Of a DNA stretch of 64,000 nucleotides, positions 50,701 through 61,800 are shown one piece after another (position 1 is the first letter of the stretch; each line of letters begins with the position of its first letter). Made by a program: the position numbers and the translations under genes. Source of the stretch: Glandiceps talaboti (lineage: Eukaryota > Hemichordata > Enteropneusta > Spengelidae); the NCBI RefSeq assembly GCF_964340395.1, contig NC_135563.1, positions 11,563,651 through 11,627,650 of the forward strand, in the 5' to 3' direction. The notes beneath the pieces were generated by a model. The model saw only the letters and a program-made list of their open reading frames with translations, was not told where the DNA came from and ran no database searches.

Positions 50701-53700
50701 AATTATGGTGACTACGAGCTGTGTGTAATCTTAACATTCCTTGTATAAAGTCCACCAGTTAACAATATGTACATGTAATTTGTTACCTGATAAGGCGGTA
50801 CTAAACTATCAAATAATAGAACTAGGGCAATCATGTGATTCGGCCGAACAATGCATTTCATGTCTCACAGCCTAGACACCAAAGCATGCCACAAGTAAAC
50901 ACCCACACAAAGTACAGTTCACTAGAGCGCCATAACCTTACATTAACCTTTGCAGAAACTTGCACAATATCTAGTGTATTTTTCTCCTATAAGCATTATT
51001 CTGAATAATATTTCTGTTTTTCCCACTTTGTTTTTGGTTCACAACTGATACAAATTCTTTTCAGGAAATACCAAATTGTTAATAATGTTTTTCTGCATTT
51101 GATACCACATTGTGACTGTCATTTCTTATATTCAGATTCTGTTACCAAAATTGCACTGTTGATTTTTTTTTATAGACAAAGTGAAAATGTATGATATTGA
51201 TTGATTTTGATTGATAAATGGGGAAATTGGTGTGACGGACTTTATACTAATCTGTTGCTTTGATTTATTTCAGCTTGACTTTTGAAGCCGTGGTGGTGTT
51301 GTGAAGTGTGCTAATGTCAATATGCATGCCACTTTTAAATATCTAATATGGCCGCCACACTAGCTAAGCTGCTGACTGGACTATCGCTATGGTAACAAGC
51401 CATGAAGCAACTAATCAAGTCTCCTTTCAAAACTACAAACCTTGGTTGATTGAATGTTTTCAAGTGACTATAATTTCCACACACAACAGCAATACGACAA
51501 AAGAAAAGAAAATATGCCATGTTAATGGGACAGCTTGATTCTGAATGATTAACAGACACACACTCAACAAAAATGAAAGATTATATACCATGGTGTTAAA
51601 TATAATGTGGGAAATTATAGATTTCTTAGAATAAAGGAAGAAGGGTATTTTCAGTGAAAAAAAAGTAAAGGAAAGACACTTTTTGGGAATTGAGATGGGT
51701 TGTTTACGGAAAGAAAAGTTTTTGGAAGTGTTAATATCACTAAAGATTTGGTTGAAAAGAAATGAATAAAAATTCAACTGAACGCAAGCAAAGTTTATTA
51801 TTACACACAGAGCATGAACAAATCTTTTTGACAGCCTTGCAGCATGATCTCAAGCAAAACACTTTTAAGAAACCTTTTAGCTGATTTTACACGGCACATA
51901 CAAATGATATGTACTCTATTCACATTTTAAGCTCACAAATTCAAATCTTTTTTCAGCACTGCAGCACAAAATGTTACAGTTTGCCTTTTGGGTATGAAAA
52001 CTATAATAGTATGGAATACTCATACACTCTTTATGAAGACTTACAAATGGATTGTTTGATATCTCTCATAAAATTTATGGTATTCTATGTCGCTTTTGTT
52101 GAAATAAATCAAATTTTAGGACCTTCCAAATACCATTAGCTGTACTTGAATTTCAGTTTAACACTCCATAAAGTAATTCAGATAAGTTGATATATTATTC
52201 AACAAAACTTTACATGCTTCTTTCCCAAAGACTTTAAGTGAACAGTTCTTAGTTTTTGAAGTCTTTGAGATTTATTATTAAATATTTTTGATCAGGAATC
52301 TTAGTAACTCTTAATGTTATGGAGAAATCACAGAATTCATGTCAGCTGGTTATACAGATGATAGCAGCTAACCACACTGATTTTTTTTTTTAATAGATTT
52401 TATGACAGCAGTGGTCAGGAAACATATTTTAGAGAACATTGTCATTTTCTTTTTGCTAATTTGTAGCTTATTTTCTTCCCGTCATTATAGTCATACCATA
52501 TGAATTGGTTGTAAAATTTGCACTACAAATGTTCACGAAAAGAAACTCAATTCCACACTTTTAAAGTTCTCAAACCTGCATATTTCACAGAGCAAACACT
52601 GATTTTGGAATGATTTATCGCAAGGTATGATGGGATAAAGGCACTGAATTTTCAGAATTTTGTTATTTAAAGAAAACACACAACACAAGAAAAATGGATG
52701 AAAATGAATGATTGTACCTCTACATTGGAAACCTTGGCTACAGCAAGTTGGGGCTGCATTCATGAAATAAAAAGAAAAGAAATAAAACTGTGGAATACTG
52801 ATGTCGAGGAGAATCCTACAGGCCACATGCAATGTTTTATGCTACAAACTAAGTGAAGCCTATCTTAATGAGATGAACTCTTTTCTACTAAGAATAGCAT
52901 GGTTTCAAGTTTCAAGATGATCGGCAATGAAATTTTACACAAATGCCTCAAAATTTCCATTTTTTTCAGCTAAAGTTCAGCAAAGATACTAACTTCATTT
53001 AATATTACTGTTGCTGTTTATGGTAAAAATGGCTTGATACACTACACAATTGAGAGTTTTTAGTGAATTTAAAATATTTTACTGTGCATGCAGACTAGAC
53101 TACATGGCTTATCACAAATGGAATTTATTGACAATTCTATTAATTTATATCAAAGGTTGTTGCAATGTAAACATCAAACTAATCGAATTGTGTCTGTATT
53201 TCATTTGCCAGACTGGACCTTTGAACACATTACCAAGTTGGTGTTGGTAAACGCCATCTTAAATTCTAAAAACACACTGCTCTGAAGCAAGAAAATGGTA
53301 AGAAATCCAATGTAATGTTCACACTATTTCACAAGTATGATAAATTTTTTCATAATTTATTATGTAATTGTTACAAATTACAACAATTTTTAATATTTCT
53401 GACTATGTTCATAGTATGTACGATTTATACCAGACTATTCAAAATTTCAGATAATGATTTGCTTTTCAATTGTTATCACAGAAATTTACAAATAAAGAGC
53501 TCACAGACATGGTGTTTCAAATTAACTCTAACACCCTGAGTCAGTAAGATTATACACTAAATTTTGTCATATTTATTTTCAGAGGTTATAATATTTAGAT
53601 ATATATCTATATGTATGAAACAATTACATTTCCACATCCAATTTGGTATTTAAGGTGTATTGGTTTCCACACAGCTGAATCAATAAACTTTCCAAAACTT

Positions 53701-54442
53701 TTATATAATTGTTTCATATTTCCAGTAAATACATCAGATGCTATTTATTAATAAATAAAGTAAATGCCTACTCCTTTGTTTAGCTTTTCTATAAAGTTTC
53801 ACTTTTTGAATAAAATAATTACAAAGAATTATTTTGGGAGAGTATCAGAAAACAATTTTTTATAACCTTATTACAACCATGGGTAAAAATAAGGCGGGGC
53901 TAATAACAAAAATAAGAATTTCTATTAAATTAATATTTCTTAATCTTGGCCATAATATTTCATGTTTTACCTTTCGTTCTGGTCCAAGATGTGGCAGAGA
54001 CCTTCCTCTAGCAATTCTTGCCTGCCTCAATTCTTTCTCTGACATGTTACTCTTCCGTTGTTCATATGAATCGGGAGACATGGCATACTTGTTGTTGTAG
54101 TCAGAATTGTATGCAGAATCTGGAATATAGAAAATTGTGAAAATTTGTAAGACTTTTGATAAATGTCTAATGTCATCAAAACTTGCCTGCCAGTGTGAGA
54201 TGATGACATATTTGTTGCACTTACAAGAATCAGTGTTACCACAGGGGATTACAAGCATGTAATTGACTGATTGTACGATCTATCAATTACATGCTTGCTG
54301 TCCCCTGTGTTGTTACATAACTTGACTTACCTGGATCATCATGGTAACTTCTAGCTCTAGGTTTGGGATGAAAACTATCAAAGTTAGCATCATTGTCGTT
54401 GAAATCAAACGACTTGCTGTAGTAATTACCCATGGAACCACC
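46939..54442 (-). CDS. Actin-binding LIM protein / dematin-type gene, 3' part with villin headpiece
   Basis: Five exons join in phase: 54331-54442, 53971-54119, 49171-49302, 48162-48233 and 46939-47052, with a possible 36-bp exon at 52718-52753. The chain ends in a villin headpiece, whose C-terminal half folds as an F-actin-binding three-helix unit. The preceding residues are serine-, aspartate- and arginine-rich and probably disordered, as in ABLIM and dematin. The short spacer YPIESLYTTNYRLPKDVDR before the headpiece fits ABLIM/dematin better than villin or supervillin. LIM domains, if present, lie upstream (right) and were not found in the window. Likely role: linking actin filaments to the membrane cytoskeleton or signalling. 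The family choice (ABLIM or dematin) is less certain than the headpiece. Confidence 0.75.
47540..47755. repeat. Compound microsatellite (TG)n / (GGAT)n
   Basis: Three (TG)n tracts are separated by two near-identical blocks of TTGATGCATGTATGTACAG followed by (GGAT)n, so the array has partly duplicated. It lies in the last intron of the headpiece gene. The HTHTH and CVCVC frames are artefacts. Confidence 0.95.
48162..48233 (-). CDS. Villin headpiece, N-terminal subdomain exon
   Basis: The exon is 72 bp (24 codons), phase 0 to 0, with acceptor CCCTACAG ending at 48234 and donor GTGAGA at 48156-48161. It encodes VYPIESLYTTNYRLPKDVDR and then AHLE. The YP-x-E-x-L start and the LP-x-x-VDR-x-x-LE turn are the headpiece signature. 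Confidence 0.9.
48605..48905. repeat. Inverted repeat with arms of about 105-125 bp
   Basis: AGCTGTTACAAACAGGGAAAG at the left is mirrored by CTTTCCCTGTTTGTAACAG at the right. Inside, AACAGCAGAGACTTGTATT pairs with AATACAAGTCTCTGCTGTT. The loop is about 60 bases. It lies in an intron of the headpiece gene. Confidence 0.8.
49171..49302 (-). CDS. ABLIM/dematin-like exon before the headpiece
   Basis: The exon is 132 bp (44 codons), phase 0 to 0, with acceptor TTTCACAG ending at 49303 and donor GTATGT at 49165-49170. It encodes LTYSQPDFSKRDSIPNMARK and then ISMPDMSATDKVIP. It carries two related PDFS/PDMS segments. An in-frame ATG six codons into the exon could start a short headpiece isoform (see the CCAAT array upstream). 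Confidence 0.8.
49367..49492 (-). promoter_or_regulatory. Cluster of inverted CCAAT motifs
   Basis: ATTGG occurs at 49367, 49402, 49460 and 49488 (CCAAT on the minus strand), plus a near match at 49430. They sit 65-190 bases upstream of the exon at 49171-49302. The surrounding GATTGGTTGATT units are loosely repeated, so this may be a decayed tandem repeat rather than a promoter. Confidence 0.3.
52718..52753 (-). CDS. Possible 36-bp microexon
   Basis: Between acceptor AATGCAG (ending at 52754) and donor GTACAA (at 52712-52717) lie 12 codons, PQLAVAKVSNVE. Phase 0 on both sides fits the flanking exons, so it could be a cassette exon. The donor is weak and there is no homology, so it may be chance. 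Confidence 0.3.
53971..54119 (-). CDS. ABLIM/dematin-like exon with basic SLPHL motif
   Basis: The exon is 149 bp, phase 1 to 0, with acceptor ATTCCAG ending at 54120 and donor GTAAAA at 53965-53970. It encodes SAYNSDYNNKYAMSPDSYEQ and later ELRQARIARGRSLPHLGPER. The R-rich RGRSLPHL segment looks like a phosphorylation or docking site (RxxS). That reading is inferred. Confidence 0.8.
54237..54312. repeat. Short perfect-looking hairpin in an intron
   Basis: ACAGGGGATTACAAGCATG and TGTAATTGA pair with TCAATTACATGCTTG and TGTCCCCTGTG, with a loop of about 16 bases. It lies only 19 bases from the donor of the 54331-54442 exon. Confidence 0.7.
54331..54442 (-). CDS. ABLIM/dematin-like exon (most upstream recognised)
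   Basis: The exon is 112 bp, phase 0 to 1, with acceptor TTTTTTCCAG ending at 54443 and donor GTAAGT at 54325-54330. It encodes GGSMGNYYSKSFDFNDNDAN and then HPKPRARSYHDDP. No fold is recognised; this is low-complexity linker sequence. Confidence 0.75.
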
Positions 54443-57400
54443 CTGGAAAAAAGAGAAATGAAAAAGTGAATTATGGACGTTTTTACACAGTAATTTGAAA
54501 TTTTTAAGGTCGACACAACTATTTGAGTCGGGATTCACTCTCATATGTAACCCAGAGACTTGGCTATCAGGTTTGTCAAATCAACTAGACAACCAAGTCT
54601 TTGCCGGGTTATGTATGACACATGAAACTGGGCAACAATGTGAAATTTCACTGATATCACTTGTTGTTGTCATTGTTGTTGTCGTCGCTGCCATCGCTGT
54701 CGTTGTCGTCGTCGTCGTCGTTGTCGTTGTCGTTGTCGTCGTCGTCGTCGTCGTCATCATCATCATCATCATCATCATCGCCATTGTTGTTGTTGTTTAA
54801 TTTTGTTTTGTTTTGTTAAGTATGAATAATAGATATACTGTGTTGTACAATATAGAGTATCACAACTGCATTACCACTGAATAAAGTTCTGAGTACTACA
54901 AGGCAAAACTAAAACATATATATTCTTTTTTTCAGACACCAAAAGCTTTGGTCATTTCTACAAATTTCACATCATTATCACAAATTGTTTGAATCATTTC
55001 ATTTTTTTCATATGTACTTTTGAATATACTGCTATTTGGTGGACTTTGGGCAAAGTAATTGACATAGAAATTATGGTGGTGTACTATCGTTACTAGATTA
55101 TTATAATTCTATTTATCATTACAGCCATATTTACATCTCATATGTTAAAGCACTCCTTTAATATACTTATCATTAAACTATGGGAGGGGATACAAACACA
55201 AACCCCCCTCCCACCCCCGATATGCTTGTGGCAAAAATTAACTTCAATATCCATGTTAACCAAAGGTATAACCTACATGTTCTTGTTTCAGTATCAACAT
55301 TTTGGTCACAATATATAGTCACGTTAATACATAATAAAATCCAAACACAAATTCAGCCATGACATGGTACACTGATTCAGATATATGACACTGATAATCC
55401 AGCCTTCGGTTTACTAAGATAGACAGCAAACTAAATTTATTGTTTTTCAATGTGGTAGATTACACAAGTGGGTGATAGCAGTTCCTCTGTTGAGCATTCT
55501 AATCTCCCTGTGATCAACATAGTGTAAACATTGGAAGTCCCAAAACATTACACTGCAAGTTTATGAAACTTGAACTCCCTACTGAGACTGTAATTAAACC
55601 AACATCCATTCAATAGCTTTAATGACAGTTGTATCAACATGTTGTGACAATAGATTTAGTTTGTGTCTATCTTAGAAAACAAGGCTCAATTACTAGAGTA
55701 ATAGTTTGTGTCTATCTTAGAAAATTGAAGGCTCAATTACCAGAATAATACTCCTGATAACCATATGTACTTAATATATATTAAAGATCCTATGATTTTT
55801 TCCTGACATAACCCTTGGTGTACATTTTATGAAATTGGGGGTTGATACCACCAATACATACAAGCGAAACATGTCGCATTTTTGTTTTTAGAAATCATTT
55901 GTGTGCATTGCAGGCATGGTGAATTTCCAAAGTTTTCTTCCCTTTGGATCTTGAAAAAATTAAGAAATGCTTTCATAAAAAATTGGGAGATATTTGAAGG
56001 TTTAAATCAACCTCAGATTTTTCCAACAAAAATATATTGTATACAGAACATGCCGCAAAATGCCAGCATCTTTGTTCTTTTACAATGACTGGTTGCACTG
56101 AGATAGTAGAGCACAGACAGAAACAAGCTGATAATAATGTATGTACAGTGCTTTGCAGCGAGCTCACAATAGATTTACTGTTCTATAAATAGAGTCTAGT
56201 TCTATGGAATCATGAGTCAGCCTACACTGACGTACATTACTCAGAACCACATATTTAGTTTCACTTTCTCCTTTGCAACAACAGTAGTGATGGCAGTCTC
56301 CCAAATTACACCAACACAGCTATAGCCATATAATTCAGGAACAATTTTTGAAATAACATACAGCTTCACCTTCTCTGGTGTAATTGGTTCCCCACTGTCC
56401 CCTAGATGTATGATAATGTAAGTACACATCACTGTGACACCAGTGTTTACAAATATTCTGTTAATAAAAGAGACCATAGCAGCAGAGTGAATTGTGCTGG
56501 GGGTCATCAGAATTCAAAAAGGTCAAGGCTCTACTACCTTCTAGCAACAACCCACATACACATACTGACATAGTGTGGTATTTATACAAGGTCATGAACT
56601 CTGAATTTACTTTCACTTCATTTGGTCAACATTTAACCATTTACACTTTTTAATTTTCAAGATATTTCTGCCCACATATGAAATGCTTAATTTTATGTTT
56701 ACAGAATCTGTTTTGCAAACATATTATCTAGAAACCTAACAGTGATGGATAATAGCTTGGCTTGGTGTGTTCTTTCTCTTTTAATTCCTAGAAATCTAAC
56801 CGTGTTATTTGAATATTTAACTTCATTGCTATCTTTATACTGACATGCAATATTTGGTAGAAAGACACTAAAATTGTGACAAATAAATTATGTCCACATA
56901 AACCTAAATTCTTAGCAGTTAAATTTTTATGGATTCTTATTTTACTTGAAACATAATATGCATCTGTAATTTTCTGGTAAAATCTGCAAGACAATTTGTA
57001 CTTTCACTTTGATCACTTCATATTTCATTATGTGATCATTTTATATTATGTACATATATCCTACATGTGGGTTTGGAAAATTCTGAGACCCAAACAAAAT
57101 GGAGTAAACTGACATTTTGATGACAATTAGGATTTTAGAGTACAGTGGTGAGGTGATATAATTATACATAATACTGTATGTTACAATTACTGGCTATATA
57201 TTCTGACAAATTGTTTTGACTCGGAAATTAAGGTTAACACTGTGTACTATGAGCTTGCAAAATGTTTATATTGATACAGGAAAAAGTGAAATTCTTTTGA
57301 AAACTATATTTGCTGTAGTATTTGGATTAATTGTAATTTCATCATTTTTTTAGGGGGGGGGGGTGACAAACAACTGAATCATACATGTTCTTGTTTTCCG

Positions 57401-58823
57401 TATATACACATAAGCTAAAGCACTTGTTCATCTGCATTATCTGTACTGCAATCAATACCTGATAAAATTTGATCACAAAATCTGGTAATTACTGAAGTGT
57501 GGTGATGGACATACACAGCCTATAGACTTAGGTTTCTAAGTATTCTATAAGGAAGTTGGCATTGATCCAGACAATTTCTTAGCATGGCTGAATTAAGTCA
57601 GCCTTCAAAATGGAGTTCTTTGTTGAAAACACAAACAAGCAAAATTTGGTGATTAAATTTGTTTATAAACTAATCTTGACTAAGAATTATCATGCAGTTT
57701 CCTTTTCAGGTTAAGTTAGATCAAACTTCGACACTAAAAGTAAAAGGAAAGTTGCAGAAGGCTGAGTCTAGCTAAATCTATGTCAAAGTTCAGTGAAGCC
57801 TTGAGGGTAAGTCGGATGTTTCAATCCTGTAGTAGTACTTTATGCTTACAGGTGTCTGATTCTTGTTTGTCATGGGGTCAAAGTTCAAAATCCATAAATC
57901 TATGATCAATGTTCCTCTCCTCCACCTATTGATTATATCTGTAAATTCCCATTGTTTTTTTTTTTTTAAATCAAAGTTCCTCCCTTCAATATACACTTAG
58001 CATAGTTTGAATACCATGTGTTATAGAATTGTGATACATCTGGGCTCCAAATATAGCATGTAATTTACAATGTACTCTGTAATCAGTCATCTCATATAAA
58101 GCTGCTGGCTGGCACTAACATCGCCATGGTGACCCATTTTATATCACCTTAGCCTGTCAGGTAGCGGTGGAGCATATAAGTATCATCATAATCAAACAAT
58201 ATTGGAAGTTACAGATTTGGAGTTTGATACCTAATGTGTGTCTAGTTTTCACGTACATGGTAATGTGTTATAACCCTACCTACTTTCATTTCATCCCTCC
58301 CATATCTTTACAATTTTCTGAAAATTGCTGGAACTGAAGTAAGATCTCCTGTTTTCACCTGTACATTGTTTCTTTTCTGTGCAAATTAATTAAAGCTACA
58401 TACACCCTACCCAGTCATGTGTATTTTGGTTCCTGGAAGATTTGTGTCAAATTTCCTCTTTGTAGCAACATAAATTTTCATTTCATTGAAACCCATTGTG
58501 AAGAGTGAAAGTGATTGTACTGTCACAGTGAAACCTGCAGACAATTGACTCAAACAATTTTTCATCAAAAGTTTCAGTATGACTAATTTAAAGCAGACAT
58601 GCCTCTAGTATTCAAATTCTTATGACCCTGAAAGATGATTACTAGTATATCATATTTTCCTATGTCTCCTAATTGACAATGCAGAAATACGGGCAAGCCA
58701 GTTCAGTAAAGCACGCCCTCAGGAGTCACACTTGACCTAACTCTTGTTTTTACGAAATTGACCAACGACACATAGCTACATCATTATGTCACCAAAAAAG
58801 TACAGTAACTAATTCTAAGCATC

Positions 58824-58856
<33 letters not shown>

Positions 58857-61800
58857 CATATTTTGTTGTTTTGGCATAGTGTACTTATCTTTGATCTTTT
58901 ATTTTTGGCAAATTCACAGAATTTCTTCAATTGATTACTTACTGAATTATTATAATAACCATGTAAGCCTGAAACACCCCAATCATAAACCAAGTAATTT
59001 TTACCCCTAGACAAATAATATACATGTGTACAGATATCAGTAAATTTGCACTACACTTATCACATTTTGACAGTAGACTTCGTGACTACAGTGCTACACT
59101 CTGAAATAAAGCCTTTATATGATATATAGATAAATAAATAAATAAATAGATAAATTGCACTTTGTGAACTTATGGGCCTTATTAAATTGCTATAGTGATG
59201 AGTCAACCTGTGCACAAACCAACAAAAGTTGAGTCATATTACATATTTTTACATGTATAGAATGTCCCCCCCCCCCCCCCCCCAACAGTACCCTTGTGGA
59301 TAGAAATAGGACTCAACTCTTTATGACAGAGAGTGGGGAACATAGGTCATAAATATACCAGGTGAGCATGAGAGAGTTACCATAAGCACCCACAAGAGGT
59401 GAAAGGTCACCACAGATAAGAATTCACCACAAGATTAGTGTCACCAGCATTTATCATTGTTTCAATGTACATATTGATTCAAACAGAATTTTGTGAAAAT
59501 ATTTGAGTTTGGCAGAAAAATTATGTTGGCCATTCAACAAATAGTCTTAGATAAGAATTGCAGATTACTTTATGCAAACATGAGAAAGTTTTACGGAACA
59601 AAAAAATGTGCCAACCTATGTAGAAAATGTTTTAATAATGTTTTTTCCCCTTTTGTTAAAAGAAATAATATCAGGAATTGTGAATATAATTCATTGGATG
59701 TAATTTTGATATGCTTAATTTTTTTGTTGCTCAGACAGTTGGTCGTTATTGTTGGTTTTTCTGTCAAAATTTGTACCTTTCATTTCGATTCACAGATACC
59801 TTTTTGAAATTATCTCTATGATAAACTGTCCGTGTGATTGTCTTTAAATGATGAGAATGAGTTGTTTGTAATTTCTGAAAGGTCAGCAATGCATGTGCTA
59901 CACTGGCTTTCATCATTTATGACAGTTCTTAGAATTAGAATTTTTTGACTTTCTGGTGACATTAAGAGGAAAATAAACAGAATCTGGTGACATTAATAAG
60001 AAAATAAAAAGAACACCAAGAGACCAATGAAACCAAGGAGGAAAAGAGTAGAAGGGTGAAAAAAAGGAAAGTTTATTGAAAAACTAAAATGTAGTAGAAA
60101 ACCAGGAAAGCAGAAATGAATGATGACAAACATTTATAAAATATGACAAGATGAACTGGCATGCACTGTACAGAAAAAACAAAGAGAAAATTCTGTTTGC
60201 ATAGACCCATGATGCTTTGTGGATAGGGCAGAAGGGTTGGATGGCACCAAAAATGAATCTTAAAAATTTCAGGAAGATTTGCTGCATCAAGACATATGAA
60301 AGGTTGTGTTGCCATGGTTACCAAGCAAAGCATCATGGGATATGAATAAACAGATCACAGGTTCACTAAATTCAAACAATAGTGGGAAATATGGTTTGAA
60401 GTACATAAAATGATGACACCTATATACCAACATTCCATTCACTAAAAAAAAAAATCAACATGCTAATGAAGGAAACTAGCAAAATTTACAAAACATAACA
60501 TGTTTACTCAAAACCAAGGGTAAACCAGGTAGGGTTTGTATGTTGAACATATGTACAATAACAATGGCTGCACAGGGAAATCGGTATACATAATCAGATG
60601 TGATGATCAAAAAAAGGTTGTCACAAAATAAAGTGACTGCAGCTATTGAATCTACATGAAAATATTGTTTAATATGGATACTCTAACTTCACAAAATTGA
60701 AAAAATGAAATCCCGTTTGACAATATGCAGAGTGTGTTGCTATGTCCTGGTAAACTGAAAGGCTCATCTTTGCTGTTATGTCTACAGCGGTGTAGAGTGC
60801 CCACATTGACGAATATTTCATTCTAATCTCTAGATTTCCAAGCCAAGTTGGTGATGTTCACATGACTCTTAAAGTGACATGTAGCTCCGTCACAATTGGG
60901 CATGGTACTATTGCTTTGTACTTGACATTGTCAGATACACTGATGACACAATATTGGTACTGTACATATCCATGGCAACCCTACCCATAATACCCTCGAT
61001 ACAACCTTATTCCCAGGAAAAGACAATCAGTAAGAAAAGAAGCTATGATGGAGAAAGCCCTCTAGAGTTGACACAGAGTATAGCTAGATGAATGAAAAGA
61101 TTTTTCAATATTCTAATAATGTGTAGAATCAATGTAAATACTTCTGCTAAAAATAGTAACATCCCTTAAAAATAACACTGCATTAACATATCCAATAACA
61201 TGCGGCTTACAAAATAACCCTTATATAGTTTTTCAAACCAATTTTGTGTTCGTGTCAGAACCAATGTTAAAATGAGTTTAAGTATGGTAGATTTTGAATC
61301 TACAATACAATGGTATCGGTAAACAGTAATGACTGCAGTTCAAACTTACCATTTTACTAATACTATGAAAAACTATTTATGAATAATTAACTGTATTTGT
61401 CATGTAGTATTTAAAAACTTGTAAAAACTCATGCTATCAGTAAGTCTTTTTTTATGTATATTTCATCCCCGGGGTAATATTCAGTACAAACACTGCATAG
61501 TTACTGGAAAGCTACACAACAGAAGGGTGTAAATGACCACACATTGTGTCAGATTAAACTTCTGTTCAAAACACAAAATTGAAAATTGTTACCTGAAATT
61601 TTCAATTGGACATCAATCTTTGTCAACAGATTGACCCATTATTCACAACACATGATCTTGCTGACATGTGAACCTAACAAGGGGTCATAGATGCCTGGAA
61701 GTTTGCATCAAGTTCTGTCTCTATTCATTGATGACAAAGACTACACGAGACTGAAGTGTGTTGTTGAAAATTTCAACCAACAATTTTCAAGTTTGTGTTT

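Noticed and set aside
54495-54800. Poly-Val, poly-Thr and poly-Met frames
   Set aside because: Trinucleotide array with no splice support.
56241-56507. 88-codon minus-strand frame as an exon of the headpiece gene
   Set aside because: No recognisable domain and no splice sites joining it in phase to 54442.
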